Origin: Methanosarcinales archaeon
Lineage (GTDB): Archaea > Halobacteriota > Syntropharchaeia > Alkanophagales > Methanospirareceae
Assembly (NCBI GenBank): GCA_003661125.1
Contig: QMVO01000067.1
Coordinates: 1-8,059 of the forward strand
Length of the DNA stretch: 8,059 bases
Direction: 5' to 3'
In this document: in pieces, positions 1 to 6,450 of the stretch
Position numbering within the stretch: the stretch's first letter is position 1
Layout of the letters: each line of letters begins with the position of its first letter
Position numbers and translations under genes: made by a program
The notes under the pieces: generated by a model
The model's database searches: none
Told to the model about the DNA's origin: nothing
What the model saw: the letters and a program-made list of their open reading frames with translations, nothing else

Positions 1-2234
1 GCGGCTATTACATGCGCTTGCTTTGTTTCATAGCCACTTATCTTTCGAGTGAGCGTCTTGTAGATTGTTAGCTTATCAACGGGTATTTTTCCCTCTTTTA
101 AGTCCTGTATGACACTTTTAGTATATTTCACAGCAGCACCAGGGTCTTTTTCCTTTAATATAAGTTCTATCACCTTCGTCTGCAATTCCTTTGCCAGTTC
201 GCACCAGTCCCCTCGGCGCACTTCCAAGCCGCGAACTATAATTTCTCCTTTATCGGTAAGCGCCGCATATCTCTTCTTCTTACCCGTAAAGAAAATAGAT
301 TTGAAGAAGTCCTGTATCTCAAGTTCAAGAGGAAGTTCTTCTGAAATACGCTTTGAAACTTCCCTCGCCTTCTTCAATATCCCTGTTTTTCTTTCCCCTT
401 CTGACTCGACATCAGGCGGGAGTTTCGCGAATATACTGTCAGTATCTCCGTAGATAACTTCAAATCCAAGCTCCTCCGCCACTTCTACTGCTCGCTTTAT
501 AAAATGACGCCCCCATGCCGTTGTTGCCTCTGCGCATTCTCGTTTGTAAAATTTCGCCGCACTCCAGCCAGTATAACCATAAAAGCTGTTCGTGAGGATT
601 TTGATACTTTGCTGTTGTATGTCCAACATCCGATATTGCGCGGAATTTTTGTCATATTTCTTCATTTCTGCCTTTATCGCTCTTCTTCTCGCAATCAAAT
701 CGCTCATTATCCTCTTAAAAAATCCATCCGGCTCCTTTCTGAATGCATGCCCCACCTCCGGCGCGATATATAAATCTGATCTGGATTCTGGACTTGGAGC
801 TTCTACAAAAGTATCTGGGGAGACATTAAAAGAGATCATGATGGTGGGATACATAGAGGAAAAGTCGAGCGAGATGACCTCTTCATGCAAGCCCTTTTTC
901 GGAGGAAGCACGAATCCACCTTCGAAAGTCTTTTCGGCTCCGCGTTTTGGTGGCACCAGTTCGCCCTTTTTGTATGCTTCTGCGGTTAAAAATGCTTCCA
1001 CCTGCCTACCTCTCCCCATCTTCGCTAATTCGTCCAGAGGATAGCCTATCATCTTCGATAGCTCAATTTGCAGTGGCAGCATCTTTTCCGCGATGCCCAG
1101 GGTGCTGATTGCATCCTCCTTTGCGTATTCGTATAGTTGCTGTCGTGCAAAAGAGGAAGGAGAGGCGTCAATCCAGCAGTCAGTAATCTCTCGTGGCGTT
1201 AAATTTACTCTTTCGTTTTTCTTTGTAACGTCAAGGAATTCTGCTACATTTTCCAGTTTCTTTACCTTCACGCTGCTCAGGTCCCGCTTTGCGAGCTTGT
1301 AAAGGTCAACGTTCAACCGTCCTACGATATTCACACCTGGCAATGCCCCTCCCCTGTCCTTTTCATACTGCACCGCGCTGCCATCAGCACCCACGGTTAA
1401 ACGAATCCCATGCAATTCCGCCCTCCCCCTCAGGTATTGCCAATCAAAAGCGTCAGAGTTATAGCCCACGATAATGTCTGGCTGCATTTGATTTACAAAG
1501 TTCAAAAAATCGGTTATTACTTTTTTATCCCCGTCTCTTTCCCCCATCACAAATAGCCTCGTTTTGACTTCGTTTCCTCCATCATGGTACGCGGTGGAGA
1601 TGATAATTATCGGGTCCCTTTTCGGGGATGGCATCCCATGCCCACTAAGCGGTGCCATCTCAGAGTCAAAAGCAATGATTTTTAGCTTCGGTAAAATACT
1701 CTCGTTCATCTTTTTGTATGATACTTCTGATGCAACAATAGCCTTTGCATATCCTATCTCTATCTTTTCTCCTTCCGCTGTTACACCGTCAAAAGGTCTC
1801 AGCTGTTTGTCTATCATGTATCGAATTGCGAATAGAATATCGGCTTCAAATGCGGTAAGTCCTGCTCCTCTTACTTCCTCTCGTAGCAGCGGAACGTGTC
1901 TCGGATGCTGGGCGAAAATTTTTAACCCCTTGCGATCAATACCAAGTAATTTCTTCTGGCATATTTCCACTCGCTTAACTCTTATCTCTTCACCTTTTCT
2001 ATCCACACGAATTTTTTCTATCAAGCGCTTCTTCTCCTCCAGTTCCTCTTCCACCCCCTCTTCATCCCGTGCATAAGGAAAAGCATAAAAATACGGCTCG
2101 AAATTTTTGTCTAACACAACAAAATTCGCTCCTTCTCTCTCCTTACACCACAGTCTTATCACTGGCTTTTCTTTACCTTCTTCATCCTTTTCCGTTATGT
2201 AATCAATGTCCAGTAGAAAACCCTCCATCTCCAT
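1..2234 (-). CDS. polB: Family B replicative DNA polymerase (C-terminus cut off by window edge)
   Basis: DNA-templated DNA polymerase with 3'-5' proofreading exonuclease, acting at the replication fork with PCNA. The minus strand is open for 744 codons from ATG at 2234 to the left edge with no stop. Exonuclease motifs are Exo I FDSE (D190, E192), Exo II YNSDAFD (258-264) and Exo III YAKED (370-374). Polymerase motifs are motif A DFSSMYP (457-463), motif B K545..NSFYG (549-553), motif C YGDTDS (595-600) and the KKKRY motif (about 652-656). Visible sequence ends at a QAHVIAA stretch matching the PHVAVA region of Pyrococcus polymerase, so roughly 100-130 residues are missing. The archaeal uracil-sensing pocket appears kept (Y12, P47-Y48, V114 align with Pfu Y7, P36-Y37, V93). 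No intein interrupts motifs A, B or C. The start is fixed by an in-frame stop at 2261-2259 and a purine-rich site (AGGGAA) just upstream; a second in-frame ATG at 2228 is the alternative. Confidence 0.96.
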   Translation of the reverse strand, partial: MEMEGFLLDIDYITEKDEEGKEKPVIRLWCKEREGANFVVLDKNFEPYFYAFPYARDEEGVEEELEEKKRLIEKIRVDRKGEEIRVKRVEICQKKLLGIDRKGLKIFAQHPRHVPLLREEVRGAGLTAFEADILFAIRYMIDKQLRPFDGVTAEGEKIEIGYAKAIVASEVSYKKMNESILPKLKIIAFDSEMAPLSGHGMPSPKRDPIIIISTAYHDGGNEVKTRLFVMGERDGDKKVITDFLNFVNQMQPDIIVGYNSDAFDWQYLRGRAELHGIRLTVGADGSAVQYEKDRGGALPGVNIVGRLNVDLYKLAKRDLSSVKVKKLENVAEFLDVTKKNERVNLTPREITDCWIDASPSSFARQQLYEYAKEDAISTLGIAEKMLPLQIELSKMIGYPLDELAKMGRGRQVEAFLTAEAYKKGELVPPKRGAEKTFEGGFVLPPKKGLHEEVISLDFSSMYPTIMISFNVSPDTFVEAPSPESRSDLYIAPEVGHAFRKEPDGFFKRIMSDLIARRRAIKAEMKKYDKNSAQYRMLDIQQQSIKILTNSFYGYTGWSAAKFYKRECAEATTAWGRHFIKRAVEVAEELGFEVIYGDTDSIFAKLPPDVESEGERKTGILKKAREVSKRISEELPLELEIQDFFKSIFFTGKKKRYAALTDKGEIIVRGLEVRRGDWCELAKELQTKVIELILKEKDPGAAVKYTKSVIQDLKEGKIPVDKLTIYKTLTRKISGYETKQAHVIA

Positions 2235-2359
2235 TCTTATTTCCCTTTTATTCCTTTCTCACTTCCAATAAATAAATCTTCGCAATTCAACGCACAACTC
2301 AGATAAATTTTTAAAAGGACAGTTCAAATTCTAATTAATCGATTCAGTCAAGGGGGATA
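2235..2359. promoter_or_regulatory. Divergent promoter region between polB and the RCK/USP-antiporter unit
   Basis: This 125-base AT-rich gap serves both directions. For the plus strand, AAATTTTTAAAAG (2305-2317) is a good archaeal TATA-like box. A start of transcription about 25 bases downstream (near 2336) would leave a leader of roughly 24 nt. That leader carries a GGGGG Shine-Dalgarno-like run (2352-2356) only 3 nt from the ATG at 2360. For the minus strand, TTTATTTATT (within 2265-2280 on the reverse strand) or the same near-palindromic 2305-2317 element read backwards could drive polB. Transcription starts are inferred from spacing only. Confidence 0.6.
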
Positions 2360-3514
2360 ATGAAAAAAATCATTGTTGGTGGTGGAAGAGCAGGAAGAGA
2401 AGTGGCTGCCCAGTTGTCAGAATCGGTGATTATTGAGATAAACCCGGAAAAACGTGAAAAGCTTTTAGAATTAACAGGTGCAAAGGTGGTTATAGGTGAC
2501 GGAGGAGATGAAGAATTGTTAAAACAAGTGGGTTTGGATGACGTTGAGGCGTTTATCTCGGTCACGGGCAATGACGATGTCAACTATCGAGCAGCAGCTA
2601 TTGCGAAGAAATATGGCGTCCCAAGGGTAATTGTTCGCGTTGAAGACCCAGAAGATAAGGAAAGGTTCCAGAATCTGGGCGTTGAATCCATCATGTTTCC
2701 TTCAAAGATAGTAGCAAATCTCATCAGCGATATGATGCGCGCTACTGCGGAAGCGGCTGAAGTCCGCACACCTATCAAAAAGATCCTTGTTCCAATCCTC
2801 GGTAAAGATACGGTGGAGAAGGCGTTCACAGAAGCTTTGTTTGTTGCTTCCGTAGCAAAGGCAGAAGTCACCGCCGTTTCGTCTACGGATATAGCCCGGC
2901 AGGAGATGGAATCCCGGGCAAAGGAGATGGGCGTACCGCTTAAGATATTATGGGTAGAGGAAAAACTGATGGATATAATAAAGAAACACCTCCATTACCC
3001 CGGTTGTATAATATTAGACATCGTAAAAGAGCACTTATATTACCCGGATTGTATAATCATAGACCAGGAGGAACTCGGCATCCTGGATAAATTGTTTAAT
3101 CGGAGTGTTGTGTTGAAGCTAATAAAATGTGCTTCCCGTCCAGTTCTTGTTGCGCGAACGTTCATGTATTATGGAAATATTCTCGCTCTTCTCGATTCAT
3201 CAGAGACATCAGAGAGTGTTGGAAGGCACGCAGTTCAGATGGCGCATTTGTGCGGGGCAGACCTGCATTTACTCATTCTGGAGGTTGTTCCCGGCGAGTT
3301 GATTGATGAAATAAAAAAGATGGGAGAAAAAGGAAACGTACGGATTATTGAGAAGTGGGTAGAAGGCAATCCGATGATAGAAGCGGTAAAAGAGGTGAGA
3401 AGCAGGAATTATGAACTTGCAGTGGTTCCCTGGCGCGGAACAAGGGTCATTCGGGCTGATCTGATTAAGAGGATAATAAATGAGGCTCCCTGCTCTGTTC
3501 TAACGGTTGTGTGA
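2360..3514 (+). CDS. TrkA-N (RCK_N) protein with two USP-like domains, probable regulator of the adjacent antiporter
   Basis: A soluble 384-residue protein. Residues 1 to about 125 form a TrkA-N/RCK_N Rossmann domain: GGGRAG (7-12) fits GxGxxG, E26 closes strand 2 as expected for NAD(H) or adenine nucleotide binding, and GDGGDEELL and SVTGNDDVN are typical TrkA motifs. Residues about 139-267 and 272-384 each resemble a universal stress protein fold: KKILVPIL opens the first, SRPVLVA closes it, and the second closes with CSVLTVV. Neither copy shows the GxxGx9G(S/T) ATP loop, so ATP binding by these domains is doubtful. No RCK_C domain is present. An internal 15-residue tandem duplication lies at 205-234. 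The antiporter gene begins on the last base of this stop codon, so a regulatory partnership is a strong inference; the ligand is unknown. Start chosen by the upstream GGGGG run and the Rossmann strand beginning at once after ATG. Confidence 0.85.
   Translation: MKKIIVGGGRAGREVAAQLSESVIIEINPEKREKLLELTGAKVVIGDGGDEELLKQVGLDDVEAFISVTGNDDVNYRAAAIAKKYGVPRVIVRVEDPEDKERFQNLGVESIMFPSKIVANLISDMMRATAEAAEVRTPIKKILVPILGKDTVEKAFTEALFVASVAKAEVTAVSSTDIARQEMESRAKEMGVPLKILWVEEKLMDIIKKHLHYPGCIILDIVKEHLYYPDCIIIDQEELGILDKLFNRSVVLKLIKCASRPVLVARTFMYYGNILALLDSSETSESVGRHAVQMAHLCGADLHLLILEVVPGELIDEIKKMGEKGNVRIIEKWVEGNPMIEAVKEVRSRNYELAVVPWRGTRVIRADLIKRIINEAPCSVLTVV
2972..3061 (+). repeat. Diverged 2 x 45-bp in-frame tandem duplication inside the RCK/USP gene
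   Basis: Unit 1 is 2972-3016 and unit 2 is 3017-3061, in the same reading frame. By hand comparison 32 of 45 bases match. The encoded 15-residue units (205-219 and 220-234) share 10 of 15 residues, following the pattern DI-K-HL-YP-CII. Many differences are at third codon positions or are conservative, suggesting an old duplication kept under protein-level constraint. In a USP fold this would repeat a helix-strand element just before the last part of the first domain. Confidence 0.8.
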
Positions 3515-4698
3515 TGCCTATGGCAATAACCATAAGTCCTTATATTCTCTTATTTGCGATCGCGGGCTTTGCATTCATCATTCCAATTATTTCTGGTAGG
3601 ATAGGCGTGCCAGCAGTGGTGGGAGAAATCACCTGTGGAATCCTCTTTGGGCTTTTGGGATTTTCATTTGAAGCAGAAGGACGAATAGTTATAGACTTTC
3701 TTGCGAGTTTCGGACTTATATTTCTAATGTTTTTAGTGGGATTGGAGATAGATTTTTCGAAGGTGGAGGTTCATGGTGCAAAACTGTTTATCCTCGGAAC
3801 TCTTATCTTTATCATCACGCTCGGCATTTCGGTATTCCTGACTACTAAACTGGGCTTTGGATTATATCTTGCGCTCGTCCTCTCAACCTCCGCGGTAGGA
3901 TTGACCGTGCCTACGATAAGGGAACAGAGGTTATTAAAAAGTGACTTAGGACAGACAATCCTCATATCGGCATTCATTGCTGATTTTGCCACCGTTTTAC
4001 TCGTTACGGTATTCACGTTGCATTTAAAAAAAGGAATAACATGGGAGCTGTTTTTAATTGCAACCGTATTCGTTCTGTTTCTTATAGTATATTACGTGGG
4101 TAAGCTTGTGATCTGGCATTATCCAGAGCGTCTCTCCGCATGGTTTAAATCCGACCAGCCATCGGAAATGGGTGTAAGGGCAGCCTTCGCATTATTGCTC
4201 GTATTCGTTGCTCTCTCCGAGGTAGCAGATATTAAAGCCATGGCCATATTGGGTGCGTTTCTTGCAGGCGTGATGCTCTCTCTTTTGTTCCGCGGCGGGA
4301 CGATTCTCGAAGAGAAACTATACGGAATAGGATACGGATTCCTCATACCCATATTCTTTATAAATGTGGGAATGCAGTTTGATCTTGGGGCATTGACGAG
4401 GGGGGGGATTTACCTGGTTCCAATGCTGCTTTTAATCGCACTTGCGGTAAAGATAGCGCCGTCGCTGCTTCTTCTCTTCCGACATTCGTTAAAGGATAGC
4501 ATTTCTGCCGGCGTTTTGCTTTCTTCGCGATTGAGCTTGATAATCGCGATGGCTGCTGTTGGGTTGGAACTGGGATTGATAGATACCACAATGGAATCGG
4601 CGATCATTGTGCTTGCATTAATAACAAGTATTTGCTGCCCCACCGTTTTCAGGAGGATGCATCGAAAAGAGAAGAATGAGGAGGAGGGGGGGAGATAA
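3514..4698 (+). CDS. CPA2-family cation/proton antiporter (Na_H_Exchanger domain)
   Basis: An integral membrane protein of 394 residues, expected to exchange Na+ or K+ for protons across the cytoplasmic membrane. It is hydrophobic almost throughout, with about 11-13 predicted membrane segments by eye. Family signatures include GRIGVPAVVGEITCGILFG near residues 28-46, FLMFLVGLEID (70-80) and the substrate-site helix ISAFIADF. In that helix the paired acidic residues of electrogenic members are replaced by Ala-Asp (D157), which suggests electroneutral exchange. SSRLSLIIA (about 337-345) occupies the place of the RGEFSLV motif of Kef/Kht proteins. There is no C-terminal RCK domain; the protein ends in a short, highly charged tail. 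ATG at 3514 shares one base with the preceding TGA, so translation is probably coupled. GTG at 3511 and ATG at 3520 are alternatives. The transported ion cannot be read from sequence. Confidence 0.88.
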   Translation: MPMAITISPYILLFAIAGFAFIIPIISGRIGVPAVVGEITCGILFGLLGFSFEAEGRIVIDFLASFGLIFLMFLVGLEIDFSKVEVHGAKLFILGTLIFIITLGISVFLTTKLGFGLYLALVLSTSAVGLTVPTIREQRLLKSDLGQTILISAFIADFATVLLVTVFTLHLKKGITWELFLIATVFVLFLIVYYVGKLVIWHYPERLSAWFKSDQPSEMGVRAAFALLLVFVALSEVADIKAMAILGAFLAGVMLSLLFRGGTILEEKLYGIGYGFLIPIFFINVGMQFDLGALTRGGIYLVPMLLLIALAVKIAPSLLLLFRHSLKDSISAGVLLSSRLSLIIAMAAVGLELGLIDTTMESAIIVLALITSICCPTVFRRMHRKEKNEEEGGR

Positions 4699-4716
4699 AA
4701 CCTGCGTGATTTTATC
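4694..4716. terminator. Inverted repeat across the convergent gene ends, possible bidirectional terminator
   Basis: Perfect 7-base arms GATAAAA (4694-4700) and TTTTATC (4710-4716) flank a 9-base loop. The left arm contains the TAA stop of the plus-strand antiporter, and the right arm reaches into the TGA stop of the minus-strand antiporter. Each transcript would end in a short U-rich stretch. The stem is A/T rich and weak, and archaeal termination relies mainly on U tracts, so a terminator role is a moderate inference. Confidence 0.45.
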
Positions 4717-5866
4717 ATTTATTGATGCCCCCTATAATTGCCTTAGCAATTCTATCGCTGTACTTTGCGAAACCTGAGCCAATGATTGAAAGAATAATTA
4801 CGTAAGCAACGACAAGCGAAAATAATAGCTCAGGAATGCCCGGCCCTACAACAGCAAGCAGCACAATAGAAAACTCGCCCCTCGGTGTCATGTATGCCCC
4901 GACCCTTAACCCCGTTTCAAGCGACCTGTGCAGTCTCTTCCCGATGATTGCACCACTGACGAACTTTCCAAAGATAGACAGGGTTATGAGTGCGAGGAGT
5001 GCGAGGACAAAATATGCCGAGAATAATGTTGCAAATTGGAATTGGAACAACATTCCGAAAGAGAAGAAAAAGATGGTGAGGAATAAGTTTTTAAATGAGA
5101 TGGTGGCTCCGAGGAGCATCTTGAAGGACTTGACTCCAGAGAGTGCGGAGCCGAGGAAAAATGCAACAATCACCTCAGAAACACTCATGAGATGTGCGAG
5201 TGCCGAAAATCCGAATATTAGCGCGAAAATAAGCAGTATTGGTATCTCATCATCACGCTCAAATAGAGGCGAGATGAAGTTGCTCAGCATTCTGATTAGG
5301 AATAGGATGAATACAATGAGTAGCAAAGTCGTTGCTAAGGACACGGGAATCATGGCGAGGCTGCCAGCCATAATGGAAGTGAGCACCACGAGCAGAATCG
5401 CCAGTATTATGTCCTCGAACACCATCAGCCACACGACGGTCTCTGTTTCAGGGTAAATCAACTTCTTGTTCTCTATCAGCGAAGATATGACTATTGCAGA
5501 ACTGCTGATGTAAACTGCGGATGCAAGTATGAAAGCCTCCAACAGGCTCAAGCCAATAACGAGCCCCAGCGAAAGTCCTGCGATGAAATTCACCCCGAAG
5601 TCCGTGCAGCCCGCAAACAACCTTCCCGGCTCTCTTATGCCTTTTAAGTTGAATTCATGCCCTATGTAGAACATCAGCAGGATTACTCCGATCTTACCCA
5701 GCCACTCGACGAAGTCGTATGAGGTTATTAAGCCAAACCCACCCTTCCCGAGGATTATTCCTGCGATTACGTATGCAGGAATCGCGGCTTGCCTCAGATA
5801 TTTCGATGCCAGTCCAAGAGCTAAGCAAGATACTGTTACAACAGCTAAATCCACCAAAAAGGTCAT
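4715..5866 (-). CDS. KhtU-like K+(Na+)/H+ antiporter, CPA2 family
   Basis: A membrane antiporter of 383 residues, expected to export K+ or Na+ in exchange for protons. Hydrophobic segments run through the whole chain. Family signatures are AAIPAYVIAGIILG (27-40), GVILLMFYIGHEF (60-72), the ion-site helix with Glu-Asp (VFEDI, E151-D152) and the PRGEFSIV motif (328-335) typical of Kef/Kht-type antiporters. There is no C-terminal RCK domain. That role is supplied by the separate KhtT-like gene directly upstream, 8 nt away; no clear Shine-Dalgarno site lies in that gap, so translation is probably coupled. The pairing and order match the Bacillus subtilis KhtTU system, in which KhtT gates KhtU. 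The length is slightly short of typical KhtU (about 400). The protein shares the fold of the convergent antiporter but is clearly divergent from it, so a recent duplication is unlikely. Confidence 0.88.
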   Translation of the reverse strand: MTFLVDLAVVTVSCLALGLASKYLRQAAIPAYVIAGIILGKGGFGLITSYDFVEWLGKIGVILLMFYIGHEFNLKGIREPGRLFAGCTDFGVNFIAGLSLGLVIGLSLLEAFILASAVYISSSAIVISSLIENKKLIYPETETVVWLMVFEDIILAILLVVLTSIMAGSLAMIPVSLATTLLLIVFILFLIRMLSNFISPLFERDDEIPILLIFALIFGFSALAHLMSVSEVIVAFFLGSALSGVKSFKMLLGATISFKNLFLTIFFFSFGMLFQFQFATLFSAYFVLALLALITLSIFGKFVSGAIIGKRLHRSLETGLRVGAYMTPRGEFSIVLLAVVGPGIPELLFSLVVAYVIILSIIGSGFAKYSDRIAKAIIGGINK

Positions 5867-5874
5867 TTATCTAA

Positions 5875-6357
5875 CTAAGCCTGTCCCAGAATCTCCCTCG
5901 CACATGCTTTTATCTGCTCACGCTCTCCTATTACCACTATCAGGTCTCCCTCCTCGAAGACCGTGTCCGGCGGTGGACTGATGATGCTCCGCCCTCTTCT
6001 CGATAGAGCTATTATCGTGACGCCCGTTCTCTTCCGGATTGCCAAATCCTCGATGCTCTTTCCTACCATGCCCTTTGTCACTGGACACACATGGATGTTT
6101 ATCCTAAGGTCAGAAATATCGGAAAACGAGACCTCAACGTCCTCATGCTCTATTGTGAGTAATGCTCCGGTCAAAACGCTTCCGACACGTCGTGCTTCTT
6201 CCGGTGTCAGTCTTGTAACCGAAGGCTTCTCAGCTCCGGCTTCTAAAACATACAGTTCTATCTCACCGGTCTCTAAAAATATGACCGCGACTTTATCCCC
6301 TTTTGGACTTTCTATCTCATACCTCGTGCCGATCCCGGGAAGTTCAGAGATTCGCAT
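5875..6357 (-). CDS. KhtT-like antiporter regulatory subunit with RCK_C (TrkA-C) domain
   Basis: A soluble 160-residue protein, close in length to B. subtilis KhtT (about 165). Residues 1-85 form the KhtT-type N-terminal domain; the opening LPGIGTRYEIES is strongly KhtT-like. Residues about 86-157 form an RCK_C domain, recognisable from GKSIEDLAIR, TGVTIIALSRRG and DTVFEEGDLIVVIG. In Bacillus the RCK_C domain of KhtT binds c-di-AMP and the protein controls KhtU according to ligand and pH; whether that holds here is inference. The gene is first in a two-gene minus-strand operon with the KhtU-like antiporter. The start ATG at 6357 follows GAGGTGG (6373-6367 on the minus strand) at 9 nt spacing, a good Shine-Dalgarno site. 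Confidence 0.9.
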   Translation of the reverse strand: MRISELPGIGTRYEIESPKGDKVAVIFLETGEIELYVLEAGAEKPSVTRLTPEEARRVGSVLTGALLTIEHEDVEVSFSDISDLRINIHVCPVTKGMVGKSIEDLAIRKRTGVTIIALSRRGRSIISPPPDTVFEEGDLIVVIGEREQIKACAREILGQA

Positions 6358-6450
6358 TTATAACACCCACCTCTTTTAACTTTTAATATCATGAGCGAAG
6401 GATATATTAAGTTAACAGCCTTTGATGAGAAGGAGGGATCGCATAAAAAG
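6358..6450. promoter_or_regulatory. Divergent promoter region between khtT-like and homocitrate-synthase-like genes
   Basis: AT-rich region with overlapping TATA-like elements. Reading minus, TTAATATATC (6410-6401) lies about 45-50 nt before the khtT-like ATG and would give a leader near 23 nt that includes its GAGGTGG site. Reading plus, TTTTAACTTTTAATAT (6374-6389) predicts transcription starting around 6409. That is downstream of the ATG at 6391 but upstream of AGGAGG (6431-6436) and the ATG at 6451. The two core promoters interleave, so expression of the two units may be mutually influenced. Positions are inferred from spacing. Confidence 0.5.

Noticed and set aside
420..870. Possible intein in the polymerase, since archaeal PolB motifs A, B and C are common insertion sites
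   Set aside because: Motifs A, B and C are each continuous and spaced as in intein-free polymerases.
109..2275. Several plus-strand open frames (for example 592-1044 and 1564-2076) opposite the polymerase gene
   Set aside because: They lie antisense to an unbroken polymerase frame with all catalytic motifs; their translations are low-complexity Ser/Pro/Phe-rich and resemble no family.
4836..5456. A 206-codon plus-strand open frame
   Set aside because: It is entirely antisense to the KhtU-like antiporter, which has clear membrane segments and the PRGEFSIV motif; the frame is a by-product of that gene's codon composition.
3514..5866. The two antiporters as a recent inverted duplication
   Set aside because: They share fold-level motifs only; ion-site residues, loops and the RGEFS-type motif differ, and no shared DNA stretch was seen.
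5963..6379. A 138-codon plus-strand open frame opposite the KhtT-like gene
   Set aside because: It is antisense to a gene with a strong Shine-Dalgarno site and full KhtT/RCK_C similarity.
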